Both the position numbers and the translations under genes were made by a program. The notes under the pieces are model-generated. The model searched no databases and was not told where the DNA came from. It saw only the letters and a program-made list of their open reading frames with translations. A stretch of DNA of 64,000 bases from VRUE01 sp963703335 (lineage in GTDB: Bacteria > Actinomycetota > Thermoleophilia > Solirubrobacterales > 70-9): positions 2,728,001-2,792,000 of the forward strand of contig OY969812.1 in NCBI GenBank assembly GCA_963703335.1, read 5' to 3'. Shown piece by piece: positions 1-9,267 of this stretch (its first letter is position 1; each line of letters begins with the position of its first letter).

Positions 1-78
1 GGTGGGCGGCCTTGGCGAGTGCCAAAAGCGCCACTCCATTTGGGGACCACAGGGACATTTGAGGGGGAGTCATAGGAG

Positions 79-3000
79 ATGAGGCAAGTCGGCAACGCAT
101 CCAGGCGAACCGGAGGCGTGGCTAAAGGGGGCCTGTTGGGCCTTTTCTTTTTGGTCAGCTTCATGATCCTCTTGACCGCGCCGGTTCGCGGCGCTGGTAC
201 TCACCAACACCTCCCCACCCTCTCTCACTCCGGCTACGGCAGCGGCTGCGGCGCTGCTGTGGACTCCGATGGCGATCTTTACGCGTCTGACTTCGGCACC
301 GTGCACATCTATGACACGGCTGGCGCTGAAATCACCAGTCATTTTGCACCCAATGCCTGCATGCTCGCCATCGACTCGACCGGTGCCCTCTATGTCCAGA
401 CCTGGTCCGGCTCGGGCGGGCAGGTCAGAAAGTACCTGCCCTCGGAGTACCCGCCGGTCACCGGCACGACTTACAGTCTCGACACCTCCGTCCTCAGCGG
501 CACCGGCCTCATCGACTCCGGGCCCAGCCGTGGGATCGCCGTCGACCCCGCCTCCGGGGACCTCTACGTCTCCCATCCCCAGGAAGGGGCAACTCCCAGC
601 AGGATCTTCCAGTATCACTCCGATGGCGCCTTGGTCACCAACTCGATCGGCTCGGGCCTCAGCGGTGCCGGTTACTCCGGCCTCGACGTCTACGGCGCCA
701 ACGGCCGCGTCTACGCCTTCGACGGACTTCAAGGCCAGGTTGCGATCTTCAACCCCGGGGCGTCCACGCCGACGACGACCTTCGACGGCTCCGGCACTCC
801 CGGCGGCTCGATCAGTGCCGCGCTTCCCGGCGAGGGCCTTGCCGTCGATCAGTCAAACGGCCACGTCTTCCTCTACGACAGCGCCCATAACGTCGTCCCC
901 GAGTTCACGGCCAAAGGTGACTACGTAACGCAGCTCTCCAATGCCTTTGAAGACGGGGAACCTTCCGACATCGCGGTGGACAACTCTGGAGGGCCCAACG
1001 ACGGCGATATCTACGTGGTCACCCTCCATGCGGTGGATGCGTTCGGGGTACTTGAACACCAACACCTCCCCACCCTCTCTCACTCCGGCTACGGCAGCGG
1101 CTGCGGCGCTGCTGTGGACTCCGATGGCGATCTTTACGCGTCTGACTTCGGCACCGTGCACATCTATGACACGGCTGGCGCTGAAATCACCAGTCATTTT
1201 GCACCCAATGCCTGCATGCTCGCCATCGACTCGACCGGTGCCCTCTATGTCCAGACCTGGTCCGGCTCGGGCGGGCAGGTCAGAAAGTACCTGCCCTCGG
1301 AGTACCCGCCGGTCACCGGCACGACTTACAGTCTCGACACCTCCGTCCTCAGCGGCACCGGCCTCATCGACTCCGGGCCCAGCCGTGGGATCGCCGTCGA
1401 CCCCGCCTCCGGGGACCTCTACGTCTCCCATCCCCAGGAAGGGGCAACTCCCAGCAGGATCTTCCAGTATCACTCCGATGGCGCCTTGGTCACCAACTCG
1501 ATCGGCTCGGGCCTCAGCGGTGCCGGTTACTCCGGCCTCGACGTCTACGGCGCCAACGGCCGCGTCTACGCCTTCGACGGACTTCAAGGCCAGGTTGCGA
1601 TCTTCAACCCCGGGGCGTCCACGCCGACGACGACCTTCGACGGCTCCGGCACTCCCGGCGGCTCGATCAGTGCCGCGCTTCCCGGCGAGGGCCTTGCCGT
1701 CGATCAGTCAAACGGCCACGTCTTCCTCTACGACAGCGCCCATAACGTCGTCCCCGAGTTCACGGCCAAAGGTGACTACGTAACGCAGCTCTCCAATGCC
1801 TTTGAAGACGGGGAACCTTCCGACATCGCGGTGGACAACTCTGGAGGGCCCAACGACGGCGATATCTACGTGGTCACCCTCCATGCGGTGGATGCGTTCG
1901 GGCCGATGACAGGCGGTGTGGAACAGTTCCTCCTGACGGTGTTCAAGGAAGGCATCGGCTCTGGCGCCGTCTCTGGCGGCAGCACAGATGAACCTGACGC
2001 GATCGATTGCGGAGCGACCTGCGAAGCAGAATTCGACCCCGACACCGAAGTCGTCCTTGCGGCGACGCCTGACCTAGGTTCAACTTTCGACCCCGACACC
2101 GGCTGGACAGGCTGCATCACCGTCGACATCGACGGCAAATGCCATGTGACGATGGACGACATCAAAGCGGTCAAAGCTACCTTCAGTCAGCCCGCCCTTA
2201 CCGTGGTCAAGGAAGGTGCCGGCAGCGCGACGATCACATCCACCCCAGCTGGGATCGATTGCGGGCCCACTTGTGTAGCGAACTTCCCAGTGGGCGAAAC
2301 TGTCTTCCTGACGCCGAGCGTTTCGCCGGGCTCCAAGTTCAAATCCTGGTCAGGATGCGACGCGGTGGAAGGACTCGAAGAGGAAATCTGCAAGGTCACG
2401 ATGACGGAAGAAGATAAGACCGTCACCGCGACGATCACGCACGAGCCGATGATCAGCTCAACCAAAGTGACCAACGTCGGATCTTCCAGTGCCACCGTGC
2501 AATCCACACTCAATCCTAATGGCGAGCCGACCACCTGGCGCTTCGAGTACGTCGATGACGCTGAGTTCCAGAACAACGGGTTCACCAACGCGAAAAAGAC
2601 CCCGGTCCCCGACTTTTCCGCGGGCGCAACCGCCACCGACGTCTCCGTTTCACGATCGCTCACTGGTCTGGATCCCGAAACTGAATATCATTTCCGCCTG
2701 GTGGCGACCAATTACGTCAGCCCTCCCGGCGGGACCAACGGGGAGGAGGCGACCTTCACAACTTATGCCACCTCGGTCACCCCACCGTCCTGTGGTAACG
2801 ACTCCTTCCGCACAGGCCCGTCAGCCAAGCTTCCCGATTGCCGCGCCTACGAGCAGGTCAGCCCGATCGACAAGAACGGCCAAGACGTGATGGGGCGATA
2901 CGGCTCGATGGCGGCCTCGGTGGACGGCGACCGCGTCGTCTACTACGCGTTGAACGGTCAGCCCGGTGGCCAGGGTCCGCAGAGCTTTCCCGTCTATTTG

Positions 3001-5805
3001 GCGAGCCGCGACGCGGATGGGTGGTCTGCGTCCGGGCTCCTGCCGCCGGTCAGCTACGGCGGGTCCGCCGCGATCCGCGGCTGGTTCCCCGACTTCTCCA
3101 CGGTCTTCAGTCGCGCAACCGACTTGAACGGGAGCGGGGTCACCACCTTCCTCTCTCGCCGCAGCTCAGACGGCGCGCTAAGCGTGATTGCAACTGAAGG
3201 GGCTGGTGACTTCGTGGGCGCCGGCGCCGATAGCTCGATCGTCTACTTCCAGGGTCGCGGAAACGACGGCGTGCTCACGCCCGACGCCGTATCCGGCAAG
3301 CCCAACCTCTATGCCTGGGAGCGTGATACCAACGCCCTGGTGCTGGCTGGCGTCCTGCCCGACGCTGCTTGTGGCTCACCGCCCTGCGTTCCCACCAAGG
3401 GCACGACTGTGCAGGGCCAATACCCAGTGGAGGATCACGCCATCAGCGCTGATGGCAGTGCCTACTTCTCCGATGTAGGCACGGGTCAGCTCTACCTGCG
3501 AGAGGACCCCTTTGGCGCAGCCTCCACTGTGAATGTTTCTGCCTCGCAGCGCACCGAACCCCAGACGCCGCTGCCCGCCACCTTCCAGAGGGCTACCCCC
3601 GACGGCGCCCATGCCTTCTTCACCTCCCCCGAGGAGCTGACCGACGCGTCCAATACCGGGCCCAATGTAGATCCGCCGGCGATCGGCCTTGCCAACAGCG
3701 CCGATGGCAGCATCGTCGACCCATCCCACATCCCGTTGTTCGGCCACGCACCATCCGCGATGGCCGCAGACGCCGACCATCTCTACTGGCTTGAGCCTGC
3801 AACCAACTCGATCGCCCGTGCCGACCTCGACGGAGAAAACGTCGATCACGAATTCATCAAACTGTCGGAAATCGAAGTCGAACCCGACGAATTCGTAGCG
3901 GCCAACCCCAAGGGCATTGCTGTCGGTGGCGGGCGCATCTACTGGACCAGCGCCGCCGACGACCTAGAACACCCCTTCGACTCAAGCCCCGCCACGATCG
4001 GCCGCGCCGAGCTCAACGGTAACGGCGCCGCGACTAACATCGAGCCGGAATGTATTACCGATGTCCGGAAGCCGCGGGGAATCGACGTTAATGTGACACA
4101 GGGCTTTGTCTATTGGGCGGGGATTAGCAAAACAGCGAATAACCTAGTGGGTCGTGCGGATATCAGTGGAACCTGCGCCGACGCCGACACAAGCGCCAAT
4201 CCCTCCTTCGTAAGCACGGGAGTTTCTGAAATCAGCGATATCGCTGTAAACGACAGTCACATCTATGCGTCCGGATCGAATGGGTTCCGACGATTCGATA
4301 TCAACGACGGCACTCCTTCAGGGTTCCACGCGTTTCAAGGCAGCCAGGAAGATGCTCCACTTGCGCTCGACGGCTCCCACCTCTACTGGGGCCTGTCGAC
4401 CAGCGGCGCCATCGGCCGCTCGGATCTCGATCTGAATAACGCCAACGAATCCTTCGTCACGAGCCTTACCGCGCCCGTCGGTCTCGCCCTCGGTCAGGGT
4501 GCCGATTTGGGCCACCTCTACTGGGCAACGGGTGTCGTCGGTGGCGGGCGGGGTGAAGATCTCTACCGCTACGACGCGGAATCCGGCGACCTAACCGATC
4601 TCACCCCCGACGACACCACCGAACTCGGCGCCGACGTGCGCGGTGTGCTCGGTACTTCCGATGACGGGGACTACGTCTACTTCGTCGCCAACGCCGACCT
4701 CGACGGCGCCGACGAAGCGAGCGCGGGAAACTGCACCGATGTCCAGATCCGAGCTAATGGAAGCCTCGGAGGCACCGGACAATGCAGCATTTACCTTGTT
4801 CACGACGGCCAGACGACCTTCATCGCCCGGCTCGAAATCTCCAATGCTCGTCCTCCATTCACCGATGCCGACAACTGGGTCGTAGGGGCAGGGCCTGCGT
4901 TTTTCGGAAAAGCGGCGCGGGTCAGCGCAGACGGCAAGACCCTTCTCTTCCGCTCCAAGCGCAAACTGACCGCCTACAACAATCAGGGTGCGATCTGCGC
5001 CTCAGATATCAACGATAAAGTCGTTCTACCTGGCCCCTGCGCTGAGATCTACCGCTACAACATCGACGACGGACTCAGGTGCGTATCGTGCAACCCGACC
5101 GGAGCCCCCCCGAGCTGGCCTGCTCGGTTGACGCAGTTCGCTCCGGGCAACGGTGTACCTAACATCACCACGAGCGCACGCTTGCGGAACCTCTCGGCCG
5201 ACGGCAAGCGGATCTTCTTCGAGTCGGCTGACAAGCTCGTCGCCGCCGACACCAACGGAGACTCGGGCTGCCCGCAGGTCCGGGTGGCTGCCAGCGGCGG
5301 CAGGACCCCGGCCTGTCTGGACGTTTATGAGTGGGAGGCGGATGGCAGCGGCTCATGCCACAGTTTCGCGCAGAACGGCGGCTGTCTGTATCTGATCTCC
5401 GCGGGCACGGGCTCAGAGCCGTCCCTCTTCCTTGACGCCTCGGTCTCGGGAGACGACGCCTTCTTTTTCACCCGCGATCGGCTGGTGCCCCAGGACACCG
5501 ACGGCATCCGCGACGTCTATGACGCCAGTGTCGATGGGGGCCTGGACGCGCAGCATGCCGTCGCCCCGGCCCAGTGCGACGGAGACACCTGTCGCGAAGG
5601 GGCCGGTTCACCTTCGGACTCCCCCACGGCGGGTACCGCTGCCTTCCAGGGCGCCGGCAACCAGCCTCCCTCCCATGGCAAAAAACCCCCCCGCTGCCCG
5701 AAGGGAAAGCGGAAGGTACGAAGTGGCGGGAAGGTGCGCTGCGTCAAACGCCATCACACAAGGCACAAGCGAGCAGCCAACAACGACCGGAGGGCAAGCC
5801 GATGA
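79..5805 (+). CDS. giant secreted NHL/propeller surface protein (cassette A, gene 1)
   Basis: Exported protein of 1908 residues with no visible enzymatic motif. Residues 1-39 are a signal peptide (core GLLGLFFLVSFMILL). Residues 42-323 and 327-608 are two identical propeller-like blocks with NHL-type strands (GIAVDPASGDLYVSH, GLAVDQSNGHVFLYD). Then come two Cys-containing beta modules (about 618-690 and 705-785), a fibronectin III-like module (about 790-895, GLDPETEYHFRL), a junction DCRAYEQVSP, and a long WD40/PD40-like stretch to about 1830. The basic tail holds a Cys pair (CPKGKRKVRSGGKVRC). The stop overlaps the next start (ATGA), so the pair is probably translated together. AGGAG abuts the ATG; GAGGGGG at 61-67 is better spaced. 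A surface scaffold or adhesin role is inferred only from architecture. The gene at 38218 has the same plan. Confidence 0.85.
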   Translation: MRQVGNASRRTGGVAKGGLLGLFFLVSFMILLTAPVRGAGTHQHLPTLSHSGYGSGCGAAVDSDGDLYASDFGTVHIYDTAGAEITSHFAPNACMLAIDSTGALYVQTWSGSGGQVRKYLPSEYPPVTGTTYSLDTSVLSGTGLIDSGPSRGIAVDPASGDLYVSHPQEGATPSRIFQYHSDGALVTNSIGSGLSGAGYSGLDVYGANGRVYAFDGLQGQVAIFNPGASTPTTTFDGSGTPGGSISAALPGEGLAVDQSNGHVFLYDSAHNVVPEFTAKGDYVTQLSNAFEDGEPSDIAVDNSGGPNDGDIYVVTLHAVDAFGVLEHQHLPTLSHSGYGSGCGAAVDSDGDLYASDFGTVHIYDTAGAEITSHFAPNACMLAIDSTGALYVQTWSGSGGQVRKYLPSEYPPVTGTTYSLDTSVLSGTGLIDSGPSRGIAVDPASGDLYVSHPQEGATPSRIFQYHSDGALVTNSIGSGLSGAGYSGLDVYGANGRVYAFDGLQGQVAIFNPGASTPTTTFDGSGTPGGSISAALPGEGLAVDQSNGHVFLYDSAHNVVPEFTAKGDYVTQLSNAFEDGEPSDIAVDNSGGPNDGDIYVVTLHAVDAFGPMTGGVEQFLLTVFKEGIGSGAVSGGSTDEPDAIDCGATCEAEFDPDTEVVLAATPDLGSTFDPDTGWTGCITVDIDGKCHVTMDDIKAVKATFSQPALTVVKEGAGSATITSTPAGIDCGPTCVANFPVGETVFLTPSVSPGSKFKSWSGCDAVEGLEEEICKVTMTEEDKTVTATITHEPMISSTKVTNVGSSSATVQSTLNPNGEPTTWRFEYVDDAEFQNNGFTNAKKTPVPDFSAGATATDVSVSRSLTGLDPETEYHFRLVATNYVSPPGGTNGEEATFTTYATSVTPPSCGNDSFRTGPSAKLPDCRAYEQVSPIDKNGQDVMGRYGSMAASVDGDRVVYYALNGQPGGQGPQSFPVYLASRDADGWSASGLLPPVSYGGSAAIRGWFPDFSTVFSRATDLNGSGVTTFLSRRSSDGALSVIATEGAGDFVGAGADSSIVYFQGRGNDGVLTPDAVSGKPNLYAWERDTNALVLAGVLPDAACGSPPCVPTKGTTVQGQYPVEDHAISADGSAYFSDVGTGQLYLREDPFGAASTVNVSASQRTEPQTPLPATFQRATPDGAHAFFTSPEELTDASNTGPNVDPPAIGLANSADGSIVDPSHIPLFGHAPSAMAADADHLYWLEPATNSIARADLDGENVDHEFIKLSEIEVEPDEFVAANPKGIAVGGGRIYWTSAADDLEHPFDSSPATIGRAELNGNGAATNIEPECITDVRKPRGIDVNVTQGFVYWAGISKTANNLVGRADISGTCADADTSANPSFVSTGVSEISDIAVNDSHIYASGSNGFRRFDINDGTPSGFHAFQGSQEDAPLALDGSHLYWGLSTSGAIGRSDLDLNNANESFVTSLTAPVGLALGQGADLGHLYWATGVVGGGRGEDLYRYDAESGDLTDLTPDDTTELGADVRGVLGTSDDGDYVYFVANADLDGADEASAGNCTDVQIRANGSLGGTGQCSIYLVHDGQTTFIARLEISNARPPFTDADNWVVGAGPAFFGKAARVSADGKTLLFRSKRKLTAYNNQGAICASDINDKVVLPGPCAEIYRYNIDDGLRCVSCNPTGAPPSWPARLTQFAPGNGVPNITTSARLRNLSADGKRIFFESADKLVAADTNGDSGCPQVRVAASGGRTPACLDVYEWEADGSGSCHSFAQNGGCLYLISAGTGSEPSLFLDASVSGDDAFFFTRDRLVPQDTDGIRDVYDASVDGGLDAQHAVAPAQCDGDTCREGAGSPSDSPTAGTAAFQGAGNQPPSHGKKPPRCPKGKRKVRSGGKVRCVKRHHTRHKRAANNDRRASR
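202..1902 (+). repeat. perfect in-frame direct duplication, 2 x 846 bp
   Basis: Positions 202-1047 recur at 1057-1902 with an offset of exactly 855 bp. The copies are separated by 9 bp (gtacttgaa). I saw no difference between them; the two translations are identical and antisense reading frames match as well. Each copy encodes one complete 282-residue propeller-like block, so the duplication adds a domain without breaking the frame. Perfect identity over this length implies a very recent event, active homogenisation, or an assembly artefact. Confidence 0.95.
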
Positions 5806-8800
5806 GAGCCCGCAGGACACTCACGATAGGCGACGGCGACCTCCATCTTCACCCATTCGCCTGGATCGACTCGCCCGAGGTTGATGCAGGAGACGGTCTG
5901 GGAAGCGACGGAGCAAGAGGTTTGATTGGTTTCAAACGTATTGCAATTCTGATTACTGCCGTAGCCCTGGCGGTACTCGGCACCTTGGCGATTCTCGTCC
6001 CACCAGCCGGTGCGGACCCGGCCCCTGCCTGGCAGATCAGCATCAACTCGCATCCGACCAACTTCACCCCCGGCAGTACGAGCGCTGCCGAAGGGCGTCT
6101 GTATCCCGAGTATGCACTGATTGCCGAGAACGTCGGCGGTGCCTCTACCACTGGGCCGATCACCCTCACCGTGCATCTGCCCGACGGGATTTCCCCGGCG
6201 GCGGCCCGTGCGCCTTCTGGCAGCGACCAGAGTCATGACACGGTTGAAACAAACAAAACCTCTTGCTCCGTCGCTTCCCAGACCGTCACGTGCATCGACC
6301 TCGGGCGAGTCGATCCAGGTGAATGGGTGAAAATGGAGGTCCCGGTCGACGTCGCCAACCTGACCGACCCGACGGGGCTGAGCGTCCTGGCGACGATCTC
6401 AGGTGGCGGTGGCGCATCGGCAACGACCCAGACGCCGACCACGGTGAGCGCGGCGATCGCCCCATTCGGCTTTCTCCCTGGCCCCGAGGGCCTCAAGGCC
6501 TCGGTGATCGAGGAAGACGGGACCACCGCGACCCAGGCGGGCTCCCATCCCTACCAGCTGAACATCAACCTCGGTCTGCCTACCCAGATACCCGGCGGCG
6601 CCCCTGACGGCTTTCCGATCCCCGACGGCAGCCTCGACGACGCCATATTCGACCTGCCTGCAGGGATGGTCGCCGACCCCACGGCCACGCCGAAGTGCAC
6701 CGAGGCGCAATTCTCCTCGTTCAGCTGCCCCGAAGCCACCGAGGTCGGGAGCATCGAGGTCCCGATCGGCGGTCCTGGCATCGGTGTTGAAACCTCCTCC
6801 ATCTACAACCTCGAGGCCCCGGCTGGCCGCGCCGGCGCCTTCGGCTTCTACGTCCTCTTCGTCCCCGTGCACATCCTTGGCGGGGTGCGGCCAGGGGACT
6901 ACCGGATATCGTCGTTGACGGCCGATGCGGTTTCAATACTCGCGGTCTTCAACGCTCACGCCCAGCTCTGGGGATCTCCCACGGATGAAGGCCACGACAA
7001 GGTTCGCGGTAATTGCATACTCAAAGATGCCGAACTCAGCTGCCCGGTAGACCGCGACGACAAGCCCTTGGTCACCTTGCCTACCTCCTGCTCTGACTCG
7101 ATCCGGATCGATGCCCACATCTCACTCTGGGAGGAGCCCGGCAAATTCCGCGACCGCGCCACCGAGCTGTCTGACGCCAACGGCAACCCAACCGGGATTG
7201 ACGGCTGCAACCAGCTGCACTTCGACCCGACGCTGAGAGCAAGGCCTACGACAAACGCCGCCGACTCTCCGACGGGTCTCGAAGCCGTGCTCAAAATACC
7301 TCAGGACAACAACGTCAAAACGCTCTCCACGGCTCATCTGCGCAAGGCGGTGGTCACCCTGCCAGAGGGCTTGGTGGTCAACCCGGCCTCGGCCACCGGC
7401 CTGGCGGGCTGCTCCTCGGCCCAGGTGGGAATCGACCCCGACACTGGAGTGGCAAACGGCAATCCGGTCAGCTGTCCAAGCGCCTCACGGATTGGCGAGG
7501 TCGAGGTCGACACACCATTGCTAGACCACTCGCTGCCGGGCTCGGTCTTCGTGGCGATGCCCCACGACAATCCCTTCGACAGCCTTTTGGCGATCTACGT
7601 CGTGGTCGATGACCAGAGCACCGACACGTTGGTCAAGCTCGCGGGCCACGTGGTGGCAGATCCCAACACGGGAAGGCTGACCACGACATTCGATAATGGT
7701 CCCCAGCTTCCGTTCTCCGCCTTCAGGCTCAACTTCTTCGGTGGCGCAACGGCGGCGCTTCGCACCCCCGTCACCTGCAAGGAGGACTACAAGACGACCT
7801 CCTCCCTGACGCCTTGGTCAGCGCCGGACTCGGGCCCACCGGCCACGCCCGCGGACACCTGGTCGATCTCCCAGAGCCCGCGCGGCGGCTGTGCCTCAAG
7901 CGAAGCGGCGCTGCCCAACAGTCCCTCCTTCGATGCCGGCTCCGTCTCACCGGTAGCAGGCGCCTACACGCCGTTCGTCTTGAACCTGCGCCGCGACGAC
8001 GCAACCCAACAGTTCTCCGCTGTCACCCTCAGCCCCCCTCCGGGTCTCCTGGCAAAGCTCGCCGGCACAAGCGAGTGCTCTGGGGCCGCGCTGGCCGCTG
8101 CGGCGTCCAAGAGCGGCAACGCGGAGAAGGCAGGGCCCTCCTGCCCGGCCTCCTCGCGGATCGGCTCCGTCGAGGTGGCCGCGGGAGCAGGCCCAGCTCC
8201 ATACCACACCCAAGGAACCGCCTATCTGACCGGTCCCTACAAGGGCGCCCCCCAAGGCATGGCGATCGTCACTCCTGCGACGGCCGGCCCCTATGACCTC
8301 GGCACCGTGGTCGTGCGGACTGCCCTGCACGTCGATCCGGTCACGACCAAGATCACCGCGATCTCCGACCCGATCCCGACCATCCTGCAGGGCATTCCGC
8401 TTGACGTCAGGTCGGCCCACGTCTCTCTCGATCGCCCCGACTTCACCCTCAACGGCACCTCCTGCGCTCCCTCCTCGGTAAACGGCCAGCTGCTCACCGT
8501 CCAAAACCAGATCGCGGCCCTCTTCTCGCGCTTCCAGCTCGGCGAGTGTGGCCAGCTCGGGTTCAAGCCAAAGCTGACCCTTCGTCTGAAAGGTAAGACC
8601 GAGCGCGGCGGGTTCCCCGCCCTGCGCAGCGTCTACACCCCCAGGGGAGGCGATGCCAACCTCAAAGACCTGGTTGTGCGCTTCCCGCGCTCGGAGTTCA
8701 TCGAACAAGGCCACTTCGGCACGGTCTGCACCAGGGTGCAGTTCGCGGCAGGGGCCGGCCACGGCGCAGAGTGCCCGGCCAAATCGGTCTACGGCCAGAT

Positions 8801-9170
8801 CAGCGCCAGCACACCGTTGCTCGATGCGCCCCTGCGGGGCCCGGTCTTCCTCAGGTCTTCCAACCACAACCTCCCCGACGTCGTTTTTGCCCTGCACGGC
8901 CGGATCGAGGCTGAGGTCGCGGTCAGGTTGGACTCGGTCGACGGGGGCCTCAGAGCCAGCGTCGAAGGCGCCCCCGACGTTCCGATCACCAAGGTCGTTT
9001 TGAGCATGCAGGGCGGAGACAAGGGCCTCCTCATCAACTCCAGAGACCTCTGCGCCCACACCTATCGTGGCGCGGTCAAGTTCGACGGCCAAAACGGAAA
9101 GAGCCACAACTTACGGCCCAAGTTGAAGGCAAGCTGTGGAAAAGGCAACGCCAAAGGTCGCCGCAGGTAG
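5802..9170 (+). CDS. secreted protein of repeated Cys modules (cassette A, gene 2)
   Basis: Partner of the preceding surface protein, coupled to it by an ATGA overlap. An export signal lies at about residues 40-70 (RIAILITAVALAVLGTLAIL, then AGA). The mature part repeats one module: a strand beginning LPEGLVVNPASATGL or FPRSEF, a Cys, then CPASSRIG or CPAKSVYG, then a strand such as TPLLDxxLxGPVF, and a stretch near AHVSLDRPDF. No catalytic residues stand out. The start is uncertain. ATG 5802 gives 1122 residues with a 40-residue leader before the signal. TTG 5922 gives 1082 residues starting directly at the signal, with AGAGG just before it. The leader between those two starts is antisense to a segment of this same gene. 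The paralogue is at 41808. The role is unknown; a cell-surface structural role is inferred. Confidence 0.8.
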   Translation: MRARRTLTIGDGDLHLHPFAWIDSPEVDAGDGLGSDGARGLIGFKRIAILITAVALAVLGTLAILVPPAGADPAPAWQISINSHPTNFTPGSTSAAEGRLYPEYALIAENVGGASTTGPITLTVHLPDGISPAAARAPSGSDQSHDTVETNKTSCSVASQTVTCIDLGRVDPGEWVKMEVPVDVANLTDPTGLSVLATISGGGGASATTQTPTTVSAAIAPFGFLPGPEGLKASVIEEDGTTATQAGSHPYQLNINLGLPTQIPGGAPDGFPIPDGSLDDAIFDLPAGMVADPTATPKCTEAQFSSFSCPEATEVGSIEVPIGGPGIGVETSSIYNLEAPAGRAGAFGFYVLFVPVHILGGVRPGDYRISSLTADAVSILAVFNAHAQLWGSPTDEGHDKVRGNCILKDAELSCPVDRDDKPLVTLPTSCSDSIRIDAHISLWEEPGKFRDRATELSDANGNPTGIDGCNQLHFDPTLRARPTTNAADSPTGLEAVLKIPQDNNVKTLSTAHLRKAVVTLPEGLVVNPASATGLAGCSSAQVGIDPDTGVANGNPVSCPSASRIGEVEVDTPLLDHSLPGSVFVAMPHDNPFDSLLAIYVVVDDQSTDTLVKLAGHVVADPNTGRLTTTFDNGPQLPFSAFRLNFFGGATAALRTPVTCKEDYKTTSSLTPWSAPDSGPPATPADTWSISQSPRGGCASSEAALPNSPSFDAGSVSPVAGAYTPFVLNLRRDDATQQFSAVTLSPPPGLLAKLAGTSECSGAALAAAASKSGNAEKAGPSCPASSRIGSVEVAAGAGPAPYHTQGTAYLTGPYKGAPQGMAIVTPATAGPYDLGTVVVRTALHVDPVTTKITAISDPIPTILQGIPLDVRSAHVSLDRPDFTLNGTSCAPSSVNGQLLTVQNQIAALFSRFQLGECGQLGFKPKLTLRLKGKTERGGFPALRSVYTPRGGDANLKDLVVRFPRSEFIEQGHFGTVCTRVQFAAGAGHGAECPAKSVYGQISASTPLLDAPLRGPVFLRSSNHNLPDVVFALHGRIEAEVAVRLDSVDGGLRASVEGAPDVPITKVVLSMQGGDKGLLINSRDLCAHTYRGAVKFDGQNGKSHNLRPKLKASCGKGNAKGRRR
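5829..6350. repeat. inverted repeat pair, about 109 bp per arm
   Basis: The stretch 5829-5937 read in reverse complement matches 6242-6350 with about 12 differences counted by eye, near 89 percent. The right arm encodes the conserved motif SCSVASQTV then DLGRVDPGEWVKMEV in the sense frame. The left arm encodes the same motif on the minus strand and forms the leader of the plus-strand gene. The transcript could fold into a very long stem with a loop of about 300 nt. Confidence 0.85.
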
Positions 9171-9267
9171 AGGAAAACAGGGCGCACCGACGCACCAAGC
9201 TTTAATCGAGCAAGTGATCGCAGTATCGAGCAAGCATCCAGTCAAACCAACCAAGGAGTAGCCAGTT

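Noticed and set aside
1..78. c-di-AMP riboswitch before the first surface gene
   Set aside because: Only a GGGGACC and a GGGGG-AGTCAT piece are present; the conserved 3' part of the motif is missing and the 5' side is outside the window.
853..1587. Long minus-strand reading frames across the duplicated propeller region
   Set aside because: They mirror the GC-rich third positions of the plus-strand gene, have no start signals and change with the duplication; no family resemblance.
7947..9107. 386-codon minus-strand frame opposite the Cys-module protein
   Set aside because: Antisense shadow of a coherent exported protein; its product is composed of low-specificity residues with no domain.
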